Assembly: GCA_045531955.1 (NCBI GenBank)
Contig: JAZSFC010000051.1
Coordinates: 124,001-188,000 of the forward strand
DNA: 64,000 bases
Reading direction: 5' to 3'
Origin: SIG299 sp045531955
Lineage (GTDB): Bacteria > Bacillota > Clostridia > Lachnospirales > Lachnospiraceae
Both the position numbers and the translations under genes were made by a program. Shown here piece after piece: positions 41,106 through 48,318 of this stretch (position 1 is the stretch's first letter; each line of letters opens with the position of its first letter). The notes below the pieces were generated by a model. That model was not told where the DNA came from, did no database searches, and saw only the letters and a program-made list of their open reading frames with translations.

Positions 41106-41861
41106 TTATAGAAAAATTAAGCGCACAAGGAATAAAACAATCAGGTGCAACGGATAAAACCCGTAAAAGAAATATTTTGGCAGTTGTTTCCCACGTTCGC
41201 CGTTGTAAAACCAGATGAGGATAAAAGCCAGACAGCCGGTAGTACTGTTAAACAGCATCAGGATGGCCCCTGCAATGCAGCGAAGGAGTTTGTAATTCCG
41301 GAACTCGTAGAGAAGCACAATCAGTATAATACCAAAGGCATCATAGTCTGTGCGCAGGAATACGGCAAACAGGATGCCGGTGAGGGCAACAATAAACCGG
41401 AGCCAGGATAAGTGCAGTGGCAGGGTTTCTTCAAAATATTTATGACCGATTAATACCAACAGCCCGATCAATAAGGTAAAAAACACATTTTGATAGGAAA
41501 CTTCCAGAATCCTTTCGTTAAATGCCAAGTCAAACGGGATTTCGGAAATCAGGGCAAAGAGTCCAAGTCTCAGAGCATATTTTTTTACATCCTTGGTGTG
41601 CAGAAATCCTTCTACTAATAAAAAGCAGAAGATTGGAAAGGCAAGTCGTCCGATAGAGCGGAGGATATCATCAAAGCGGTACCAGAAATGGTAGTCTGCC
41701 ATGACATAATCAAAGGAATTACCGGCAAGAACGGCGTCTGCTACTTTCGGAAGAAGTCCAATTTCTAACAAGGCGGCACCGATATGATCAATCAGCATAG
41801 TGATAATTGCAATCCATTTTAAAGTAGAACCGGTCAGACCGGTTTTTTTAGTATATTGCAT
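41106..41861 (-). CDS. TraX family membrane protein
   Basis: 251 residues with about seven hydrophobic helices. LKWIAIITMLIDHIGA, DILRSIGRLAFPIFCFLLVEGF and the IPFDLAF region are typical of TraX, which in F plasmid acetylates pilin; chromosomal copies are of unknown function but relate to acyltransferases of the same fold. The start ATG at 41861 has AAGGAG upstream. Convergent with tyrS across the terminator. A link to acylation of the Tad-like subunits is possible but only speculative. Confidence 0.85.
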   Translation of the reverse strand: MQYTKKTGLTGSTLKWIAIITMLIDHIGAALLEIGLLPKVADAVLAGNSFDYVMADYHFWYRFDDILRSIGRLAFPIFCFLLVEGFLHTKDVKKYALRLGLFALISEIPFDLAFNERILEVSYQNVFFTLLIGLLVLIGHKYFEETLPLHLSWLRFIVALTGILFAVFLRTDYDAFGIILIVLLYEFRNYKLLRCIAGAILMLFNSTTGCLAFILIWFYNGERGKQLPKYFFYGFYPLHLIVLFLVRLIFL

Positions 41862-41965
41862 GGCGTTGTGTCTCCTTTTTGCTCTATTTTAACGGTTTGT
41901 TATGGTTATTTCAAGGTATATCAGGAATTCTTAATAAAAAAATCTAAAAATAATCAAAAAGGTAC

Positions 41966-41994
41966 TTTACATTTTTCTTTCTGTCTGCTACAAT
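41966..41994 (+). promoter_or_regulatory. Promoter of galK
   Basis: TTTACA (41966-41971), 17 bp spacer, TACAAT (41989-41994), about 70 bp before galK. Confidence 0.6.
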
Positions 41995-42063
41995 GAATTC
42001 AGAAAAGTTGTTATAAAACAAAAATATTAAAACAAATGATTTTATTTCAAATGGAGGCGTATT

Positions 42064-43233
42064 ATGAAAGAGAAGTTAATGCAGGAATTTGAACGTATTT
42101 TTGGTGGTACAGAAGATGTACGTCTGTTTTTCGCACCGGGCCGTGTGAATATGATTGGTGAACACACCGACTATAACGGCGGCCATGTATTCCCATGTGC
42201 ACTTACCATCGGCACGTATGCAGCAGCAAGAAAAAATGGTATGGACACCTGCCGTTTTTATTCCATGAACTTTGAACATCTTGGAATTATTGCAGCAGAT
42301 TTGGAAGAATTGGAATATGACAAGGAAGCAAATGACTGGGCAAATTATCCGATGGGTATTATTGCAAAGTTACGTGAAGCAGGCATTAACATAGATGAGG
42401 GTATGGATTTTGTATTCTGCGGAAACATTCCAAACTCCTCCGGCCTTTCTTCCTCCGCATCCATTGAAGTATTAACTGCATTTGCCTGCAGAGAACTGTT
42501 TGGCTTTGAAATGGATTTTGTTGAAATGTCCAAGCTTGCCCAGAAGGCGGAAAATGAATTTATCGGTGTAAACTGCGGTATTATGGACCAGTTCGCCATT
42601 GCCATGGGTAAGGAAAATCATGCAATCTTCCTTGATACAGCAGACCTTTCTTATGAATATGCTCCATTGGTGCTTGAGAACGCAAAGATTGTTATTGCAT
42701 GTTCCAACAAGAAGCGCGGTCTTGGCGATTCCAAGTATAACGAAAGAAGAAGTGAGTGTGAGGCTGCTCTTGCCTTACTTCAGACAAAGAAGGATATCAA
42801 GTCTCTCGGCGAGCTTTCCGAGGCAGAATTTGAAGAAATCAAGGATGTTATCGGTGATGAAGTAAAGATCCGCCGTGCAAAGCATGCAGTATATGAAAAC
42901 CAGAGAACCATCCGCGCAGTTGAAGCATTAAAGGCTAATGACGTAACAACCTTTGGTCAGCTGATGAACGCTTCCCATGTTTCCCTTCGTGACGATTATG
43001 AAGTTACCGGTATTGAGCTGGACACTTTAGTAGAAACTGCTTGGACGGTAGAAGGCGTTATTGGTTCCCGTATGACCGGTGCAGGTTTTGGTGGCTGTAC
43101 CGTAAGCATTGTAAAGGAAGACTGCGTTGATAACTTCATTCAGACGGTTGGTGAAGTTTATAAGAACAAGATTGGTTATGCAGCAGATTTCTATGTAGTA
43201 GACATCGGCAGCGGCCCTGTGGAATTACAGTAA
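42064..43233 (+). CDS. galK: Galactokinase
   Basis: 389 residues, GHMP kinase that phosphorylates galactose at C1 (Leloir pathway). Signature GRVNMIGEHTDYNGG (27-41), the P-loop-like GNIPNSSGLSSSAS and the C-terminal SRMTGAGFGGCTVSIV motif are all intact. ATG 42064 has GGAGG upstream. galT follows with a 69 bp gap; galE is not in this window. Confidence 0.97.
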   Translation: MKEKLMQEFERIFGGTEDVRLFFAPGRVNMIGEHTDYNGGHVFPCALTIGTYAAARKNGMDTCRFYSMNFEHLGIIAADLEELEYDKEANDWANYPMGIIAKLREAGINIDEGMDFVFCGNIPNSSGLSSSASIEVLTAFACRELFGFEMDFVEMSKLAQKAENEFIGVNCGIMDQFAIAMGKENHAIFLDTADLSYEYAPLVLENAKIVIACSNKKRGLGDSKYNERRSECEAALALLQTKKDIKSLGELSEAEFEEIKDVIGDEVKIRRAKHAVYENQRTIRAVEALKANDVTTFGQLMNASHVSLRDDYEVTGIELDTLVETAWTVEGVIGSRMTGAGFGGCTVSIVKEDCVDNFIQTVGEVYKNKIGYAADFYVVDIGSGPVELQ

Positions 43234-43255
43234 ATTTTAGAAAGAGAGTCTAAGA

Positions 43256-43286
43256 GAATGCCGGAAGTTAAACTTCCGGCGTTTTC
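43256..43286 (+). promoter_or_regulatory. Small hairpin between galK and galT
   Basis: GCCGGAAGTT-AA-ACTTCCGGC (10 bp stem) followed by GTTTTC. It could be an attenuator or an mRNA-stability hairpin between galK and galT. It overlaps the longest galT reading frame, which argues that the galT start is downstream of it. Confidence 0.5.
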
Positions 43287-43302
43287 GGAATGGAGAATAA
43301 GT

Positions 43303-44808
43303 ATGACAAGAGAAATTCTTTGGCTGGCAGAATATGGTGTAAACACCGGATTGATTACAGAAGAGGATAGAATTTATACCATCAACCGATTGATGGAACT
43401 GTTTGGCATGGATGATTTAGGGGAAGAAGAAATGCTGAATTTACCATGTGATATTGCCCATCTTTCTGAGGTATTAGAGCGTATGAACGACTATGCGGCG
43501 GAGCATGGTTTGATGGAAGATAACACGGTTACTTATCGTGATTTGTTTGATACAAAAGTAATGGGGCTGTTGACTCCAAGACCAAGTGAAGTAATCCGTA
43601 CCTTTGAAGACAAAAAGGCAGAAAGTACCGAAACAGCAACCGACTATTTCTACAAGCTGTGCCGTGATACGAACTATATCCGTACCGACCGTGTTTCTAA
43701 GGACCGCAAGTGGAAGGTGGATTCCGAATATGGTGAAATTGATATTACCATCAATCTTTCCAAGCCGGAAAAAGACCCGAAGGCGATTGCTGCAGCTAAG
43801 CTGATGAAGCAGAGCGGTTATCCGAAGTGCCAGCTTTGTATGGAAAATCAGGGTTATGCCGGCAGAACCAATCATCCGGCAAGACAGAACCTGCGTATTA
43901 TTCCGTTAACCATCAATAACGAACCTTGGGGATTCCAGTATTCCCCGTATGTATATTATAACGAGCATTGTATTGTGTTGAACCAGAAGCATACTCCGAT
44001 GAAAATCGACAGAGCCTGCTTCGTAAAGCTCCTTGATTTTGTAGAGCAGTTCCCGCATTATATTCTTGGTTCCAATGCAGATTTACCGATTGTGGGCGGT
44101 TCCATTTTAACCCATGACCATTTCCAGGGCGGAAGATACGATTTCCCTATGGCAAAGGCAGAAACGGAAACAAAGGTAAGCTTTGAAGGTTTTGAGGATG
44201 TGGAAGCAGGTATTGTCAAATGGCCAATGTCTGTTATCCGAATCAGAAGTGAAAAGAAGGAACGTCTGGTAGAACTGGCAGAAAAGATTCTTAAGGTTTG
44301 GAGAGGCTATACTGATGAAACGGCAACCGTATTTGCGGAAACCGACGGTGAGCCTCACAACACAATTACTCCGATTGCCAGAGTAAAAAATGGTAAGTTT
44401 GAACTGGATTTAGTGCTTCGTAATAATCTGACCACTGAAGAGCATCCATTGGGCGTATATCATCCGCATGCAGAACTACATCATATCAAAAAGGAGAATA
44501 TTGGCCTGATTGAAGTTATGGGTCTGGCGGTGCTTCCGGCAAGACTGAAAAATGAGCTGGAAGAGGTAAAGCAGTGCCTGGTAAATGGTGTGCCTGTTTC
44601 TTCCGTAGAAAGTATTGCGGCACATGGTCCGTGGGCAGAAGAATTGGCGGAAAAATATAAAACCTTTGACAAAGAAAATATTGATGCTATAATTGAAAAG
44701 GAAGTGGGCGACGTGTTTGTAAAAGTATTAGAACATGCCGGTGTCTACAAAAGAACAGAGGAAGGAAAAGCTGCATTCCTGAAATTTGTGGAGGCAGTCA
44801 ATCAATAA
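43303..44808 (+). CDS. galT: UDP-glucose-hexose-1-phosphate uridylyltransferase, type 2
   Basis: 501 residues from ATG 43303 (GGAGAATAAGT ahead); an in-frame ATG at 43258 would put 15 codons over a hairpin and is disfavoured. Family 2 GalT of Firmicutes, longer than the type 1 enzyme, matching the KCQLCMENQGYAGRTNHPARQN and YVYYNEHCIVLNQKH motifs and LTHDHFQGGRY, where the histidines lie in the nucleotidyl-transfer site. Converts galactose-1-phosphate to UDP-galactose. Its stop is followed six bases later by lepB. Confidence 0.93.
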   Translation: MTREILWLAEYGVNTGLITEEDRIYTINRLMELFGMDDLGEEEMLNLPCDIAHLSEVLERMNDYAAEHGLMEDNTVTYRDLFDTKVMGLLTPRPSEVIRTFEDKKAESTETATDYFYKLCRDTNYIRTDRVSKDRKWKVDSEYGEIDITINLSKPEKDPKAIAAAKLMKQSGYPKCQLCMENQGYAGRTNHPARQNLRIIPLTINNEPWGFQYSPYVYYNEHCIVLNQKHTPMKIDRACFVKLLDFVEQFPHYILGSNADLPIVGGSILTHDHFQGGRYDFPMAKAETETKVSFEGFEDVEAGIVKWPMSVIRIRSEKKERLVELAEKILKVWRGYTDETATVFAETDGEPHNTITPIARVKNGKFELDLVLRNNLTTEEHPLGVYHPHAELHHIKKENIGLIEVMGLAVLPARLKNELEEVKQCLVNGVPVSSVESIAAHGPWAEELAEKYKTFDKENIDAIIEKEVGDVFVKVLEHAGVYKRTEEGKAAFLKFVEAVNQ

Positions 44809-44814
44809 AGCATC

Positions 44815-45357
44815 ATGAATCAGAATGTAAAGAAACAGGTAAAAGAAATTATTGAATGGATACTTATCCTTGCATTTGCTGTTGTAGCGGCAATGCTGAT
44901 TAACCGGTATGTCATTATCAAAGCAGAAGTACCGACCGGATCCATGGAGCATACCATTGAGGTGGATGACTGTATTTTAGGATTTCAACTGGCTTATCTG
45001 TTTGACGGACCGGACCGTGGAGATGTAGTTATCTTCCCATATCCGGACAACCCAGAAACCACTTATGTAAAGCGTGTTATCGGTCTGCCGGGAGAAACGG
45101 TGGAAATTAAGAATGGATACGTATATATTGACGGCACGCCAATCGAAGAGCCTTATCTGAAAGAAGAAATGCGTGGCGAATACGGACCTTATGTGGTTCC
45201 GGAAGGAAGCTATTTTATGCTTGGGGATAACCGTAATTCTTCCCAGGATTCCCGTAAGTGGAAAAACACGTATTTGAAGGAAGAAGATATCATAGCAAAG
45301 GTGCTGTTCCGGTATTCACCAAGTTTTAAATGGTTTTCCGATGTGGATTATGAATAG
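44815..45357 (+). CDS. lepB: Signal peptidase I (type I)
   Basis: 180 residues. One N-terminal transmembrane helix (about 13-32), the catalytic Ser43 in PTGSMEHTIE, catalytic Lys86 in TYVKRVIGLPGE, and GDNRNSSQDSRKW (box E). Removes signal peptides from secreted proteins at the membrane. Short, single-TM form typical of Firmicutes. No gal-related function; it is probably transcribed from the galT unit. Confidence 0.94.
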   Translation: MNQNVKKQVKEIIEWILILAFAVVAAMLINRYVIIKAEVPTGSMEHTIEVDDCILGFQLAYLFDGPDRGDVVIFPYPDNPETTYVKRVIGLPGETVEIKNGYVYIDGTPIEEPYLKEEMRGEYGPYVVPEGSYFMLGDNRNSSQDSRKWKNTYLKEEDIIAKVLFRYSPSFKWFSDVDYE

Positions 45358-45403
45358 TTAGCTGTTTTTTAAGAGTTTTATGAAATAAGGGTTAAGAAAT
45401 AGT

Positions 45404-45486
45404 AAAATCCTTCCGATATAGTAGATATAGAAAGGCTTCATGGATGAGACCTGTTCAAAAAATACTATATCAGGGAGGATTTTTTT
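45404..45486 (+). terminator. Terminator-like hairpin that contains the Shine-Dalgarno of the next gene
   Basis: AAAATCCTTCCGATATAGTA (45404-45423) pairs with TACTATATCAGGGAGGATTTT (45463-45484), about 20 bp with one bulge, then more T. The right arm contains GGGAGG, the ribosome site of ATG 45487. It probably terminates the lepB transcript and, on readthrough, occludes the next start. Loop about 39 nt. Confidence 0.7.
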
Positions 45487-46377
45487 ATGAGATTTACAAC
45501 AACTAAGATGGCAGAACAGTATGTACAGAACATGTACAACAAGCCTGCAAAAGAGACTACAAACACTAAAAATGACAAGGTTAAAGATAATAAAAATGCA
45601 GCTGCACAGAAGGAAGATAATGCAGCAACTTATGAAGGCAGCGTAACACAGCCGACAAAGGCAACCTACACAAAGCCGGTAGCAGTAGCCCAGAAGAAGG
45701 AAAAGGAAGATGACCTTCAGGCAAAGCTTGATAAAACATATGAAGCTTTAAGCGATGAGGCAAAGGATTACTTAGCTTCTTTAAAAGAAAAGTTTGGTGA
45801 TATTGATTTCTTCGTAGCCGATTGTGCTACCGATGAAGAAATGGGCCGCTATTTTGCAATGGGTACCAAGAAATACTCCTGCGTTATCAGTTCCTCTTTA
45901 ATTGAAAGCATGGCAACCGATGATGCTGCCCGCGAAAAATACGAAAAGATTATTGCAAATGCCGGTGAGCAGATTGAAGAAATGAAGGCAGAAGCAAAGG
46001 AAGAGCTTGGCGAAGAAGCTGCTGAGCAGATTGAATTTGTTGGCTTCAAGGTTGATGATAACGGCATGGTAGAGTACTTTGCAAAGCTGAGAGACGACAA
46101 CAATTCCTACTATGCAAAGTTAAAGGAGAAGCGTGCCGAAGCGAAGGAAGCTGAAAAGAAGGCAGAGGAAAAGCGTAACGAAAAGCTGGCGGAAGAAAAG
46201 TTAACCGGTAAGGATCGTTTACATAAGAACGGTGACCTTTGGTTTAACGCAGATTCCAGGGAAGGCTTAATGGCAGCTATCCGCGAAGCTCTTGGTATTG
46301 AGGCTCCGGAAAAGGCAGAAACACCGGATGTTGCAGTGGGTGAGAAAGTAGAAGCAACAGCAGAAGTGGCTGAGTAA
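45487..46377 (+). CDS. Charged DUF6033-like protein, lineage-specific
   Basis: 296 residues, very Lys/Glu/Ala-rich, no transmembrane segment or signal peptide. N-terminal Asn/Lys linker, a helical core beginning LSDEAKDYLASLKEKFGDIDFFVADC, EMGRYFAMGTKKYSCVISSSLIESM, and a long coiled-coil (about 200-245, KEKRAEAKEAEKKAEEKRNE) with an acidic tail. The core pattern resembles the Lachnospiraceae DUF6033 family; moderately sure. Function unknown. Its ribosome site is inside a terminator hairpin. Confidence 0.6.
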   Translation: MRFTTTKMAEQYVQNMYNKPAKETTNTKNDKVKDNKNAAAQKEDNAATYEGSVTQPTKATYTKPVAVAQKKEKEDDLQAKLDKTYEALSDEAKDYLASLKEKFGDIDFFVADCATDEEMGRYFAMGTKKYSCVISSSLIESMATDDAAREKYEKIIANAGEQIEEMKAEAKEELGEEAAEQIEFVGFKVDDNGMVEYFAKLRDDNNSYYAKLKEKRAEAKEAEKKAEEKRNEKLAEEKLTGKDRLHKNGDLWFNADSREGLMAAIREALGIEAPEKAETPDVAVGEKVEATAEVAE

Positions 46378-46397
46378 AAAGAATATATGAATTTTCA

Positions 46398-46434
46398 GGG
46401 TGTGCGTCAGGTTGGCGTACACCTTTACTTTTTA
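46398..46434 (+). terminator. Hairpin after the DUF6033-like gene
   Basis: GGTGTGCGTCAGGTTGGCGTACACC, an imperfect stem (GGTGT.CG/CG.ACACC) followed by TTTACTTTTTA. A modest intrinsic terminator. Confidence 0.55.
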
Positions 46435-46440
46435 TATGGG

Positions 46441-46836
46441 TTTCGCACCATTTTTTCTTCCGACTCCGCTGCTTCCTGCGTCGTCTTGCCGTACCGTTTC
46501 TCTTGATGAAGACTATGTCTGCTCTCTGACGTTTGACCAAAACTCGGTGTCGGGAAGGTAAAGGTATAAAAAATATTTGACTTGTTCTAACTATCCTACG
46601 GATAGGACGAAAAGAAAGGGGCAGGGCACTCATAGACAACAAGTTGTCTGAGCTGCCACAGCCCCTTCTTTTCAACGCTTCGCGTTTTTAGAACAAGTCA
46701 AATGCGTTACGCAGTATTTTTTAACCTCCACCTCAAACAATTGGCTCAAACGCCGCTCGCATCCATATCATCCAGAGAAAACGGTGCGGAGTCGGCGGGA
46801 AAGCACGGAATGTCGGTGTGAAAAATTGGTGCGAAA
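46441..46836. ncRNA. Large nested-hairpin non-coding element 1 (about 396 nt)
   Basis: No credible ORF. Outer arms TTTCGCACCATTTTTTC (46441-46457) and GAAAAATTGGTGCGAAA (46820-46836) pair with one mismatch. CGACTCCGC (46461-46469) pairs with GCGGAGTCG (46786-46794). ATTTGACTTGTTCTAA (46575-46590) pairs perfectly with 46688-46703. Inside are hairpins CTATCC-TACG-GATAGG (46591-46606), GAAAAGAAAGGGG.../...CCCCTTCTTTTC (46609-46673) with inner AGACAAC/GTTGTCT, and AACGC-TTC-GCGTT (46674-46686). Either a large structured RNA or a MITE-like element; strand unknown. Confidence 0.45.
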
Positions 46837-46897
46837 GCAAAGCTTCAAGAGTTAGACAAATTGGAATTTGACACTCCACCAAACTGAAAGTTTCATA

Positions 46898-47503
46898 TTA
46901 TCTGGTTAAAACATGTTTGCAATATTTTGTACATCCGCATTTAGGACAAGTTAACTTTCTTTTGGTAATTGTATGAGGTCCCATAACATAAGATTTCATA
47001 TCCGGAACAAATCGCTCCTTGCATTCAGGGCATTCAAAGGCTCCTGCTTCTCTATCTAATACACATGCAATGGCAATTCCCATTGCCATCACTACAAATC
47101 CAATTCCCAGCAACAGTATTCTGGTCCACACCTGCATTTCCAATAATCCTGCAATCATAAACAAAGGCATTGCTGCAATAATCACTAATGCCGCAATCAT
47201 TGCGGACATAATAATTTTCTTTTTACTTTCTTGAGCTTCTTTTACTAAATTCACCATATTTTCCTCCGCTTTCTTTTTATAATCCGTCTCTTGTAATCGT
47301 TCACCGGATAGAAGTTCATTTACTGTAACTTCCAATTCATTGCAAAGTGGCAGTAACAATGATACTTCCGGGAAACCATTACCTCTTTCCCATTTTGAGA
47401 TTGTTTTATCGCTGATACTAAGCTTATCTGCCAATTCCCTTTGCGTATATTTTTTTGCTTTTCTTTCTTCAGCAATAAATTTACCGATCTTAATTTGATC
47501 CAT
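46898..47503 (-). CDS. XRE-family HTH regulator with two TM helices and a C-terminal zinc ribbon
   Basis: 201 residues. Cro/C1 helix-turn-helix at 1-65 (IGKFIAEERKAKKYTQRELA...SDKTISKWERG), linker, two hydrophobic helices (about 97-119 and 127-148), and a zinc ribbon with CPEC (158-161) and CPKC (186-189). It is a membrane-tethered repressor design common in Clostridia. It has GGAGGACACGAACC upstream of the ATG. It stands alone between two giant-hairpin elements; no target gene beside it. Confidence 0.85.
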   Translation of the reverse strand: MDQIKIGKFIAEERKAKKYTQRELADKLSISDKTISKWERGNGFPEVSLLLPLCNELEVTVNELLSGERLQETDYKKKAEENMVNLVKEAQESKKKIIMSAMIAALVIIAAMPLFMIAGLLEMQVWTRILLLGIGFVVMAMGIAIACVLDREAGAFECPECKERFVPDMKSYVMGPHTITKRKLTCPKCGCTKYCKHVLTR

Positions 47504-47723
47504 AGGTTCGTGTCCTCCTTTCCGGATTTATTGTATGGATTTCCATTTTGTTTTTACACCCACGGAACGTAGAATATGGTGAATTTTAGCGGTTTCTACG
47601 CCACGTAGAGTTGTAATGTATTTGGAAAATTCAAGTTTATCTAACGATATCTGAATTATATCACATATCCCAATGAACCACAATTCCATAAAGAGTAACT
47701 AGGGATTTTTTGCGTATCTCAAT
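47504..47723. other. AT-rich spacer upstream of the XRE gene
   Basis: 220 bp. Contains an inverted arrangement CCACGGAACGTAGAA/TTTCTACGCCACGTAG around 47561-47610 that may be the regulator's own operator region, and TTTTTTGCGTAT (47706-47717), a direct copy of part of the next element's left arm. No ORF. Confidence 0.35.
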
Positions 47724-48179
47724 CGCCGGTTCTACTGTTTTTGCGTATGTTTCGCTCTGACATTCAGTACTTTTCCGGCAGGCTCCAAGGCAGTGGCAGC
47801 TTTTAAATATGGATACTTTGGATGGAGAGGCTAACTGTCTGAGGTGCAGGGGAGAATGTGTATGATGTTTTGGAAACTGTGTAAAGGATTTGGGTATTCA
47901 AAAGGCGCGAGAGCGCTTTTAAGGAAGGTTCTGGTCTCTGTGGACACCTTGTGTGTCTGACAGAGGCCGGAACTTCCTTAAAAATAGTCCATTGGACTTT
48001 TTGAACACCCAAATCAAAAATAACAAACACTCCATCAACATTAACTCATTTCCTACTGCACCGAGTTTTAGCCTTCCATCCAAAGTATCCATTAATCAAA
48101 AGAAAGCATCCGCTGCCTTGGCAAGCACCCGTGAAAAGTGGCTGAGTCGGGAGAAACATACGCAAAAACAACCCCGGCG
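47724..48179. ncRNA. Large nested-hairpin non-coding element 2 (about 456 nt)
   Basis: A long rod with a branched head. Pairs: CGCCGGTT (47724-47731)/AACCCCGGCG (48170-48179); GTTTTTGCGTATGTTTC (47737-47753)/48153-48169, perfect 17 bp; CCAAGGCAG (47785-47793)/48113-48121; ATGGATACTTTGGATGGA (47809-47826)/48075-48092, perfect 18 bp; GGCTA/TAGCC; GGTGCAG (47843-47849)/48056-48062; GATTTGGGT (47887-47895)/48007-48015. Head hairpins: GCGC-GAGA-GCGC (47905-47916), AAGGAAG...CTCTG/CAGAG...CTTCCTT (47921-47979) and AGTCC-ATT-GGACT. No credible ORF. Confidence 0.5.
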
Positions 48180-48318
48180 GAAAGGGGGCAAAACTTTAGC
48201 AATTTTTAATAAGCTTTTGTTCATAAAAGGACTTGTTTTTTGCAAAAAAAGTGGTATGATGAATAGACTGCAACTAAAAATGAGGTTACCATTACACAGG
48301 AGAGAGTAGGAGAGTAAC
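48180..48318 (+). promoter_or_regulatory. Leader of the ABC exporter operon
   Basis: Contains AAAGGGGGCAAAAC and AATAAGCTTTTG, then a weak promoter TTGTTT (48234-48239), 15 bp, TATGAT (48255-48260), and GGAGAGTAGGAGAG before the ATG at 48319. No terminator hairpin seen here. Confidence 0.35.

Noticed and set aside
46277..46675. 132-residue leftward ORF
   Set aside because: It spans the 3' end of the DUF6033-like gene and half of hairpin element 1; no ribosome site or known motif.
46441..48179. Group II intron, CRISPR array or IS element
   Set aside because: No domain V/VI signature, no reverse transcriptase or transposase ORF, and no regular short repeats with spacers.
47953..48309. 118-residue rightward ORF
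   Set aside because: Its composition follows the arms of hairpin element 2 and it has no domain; treated as non-coding.
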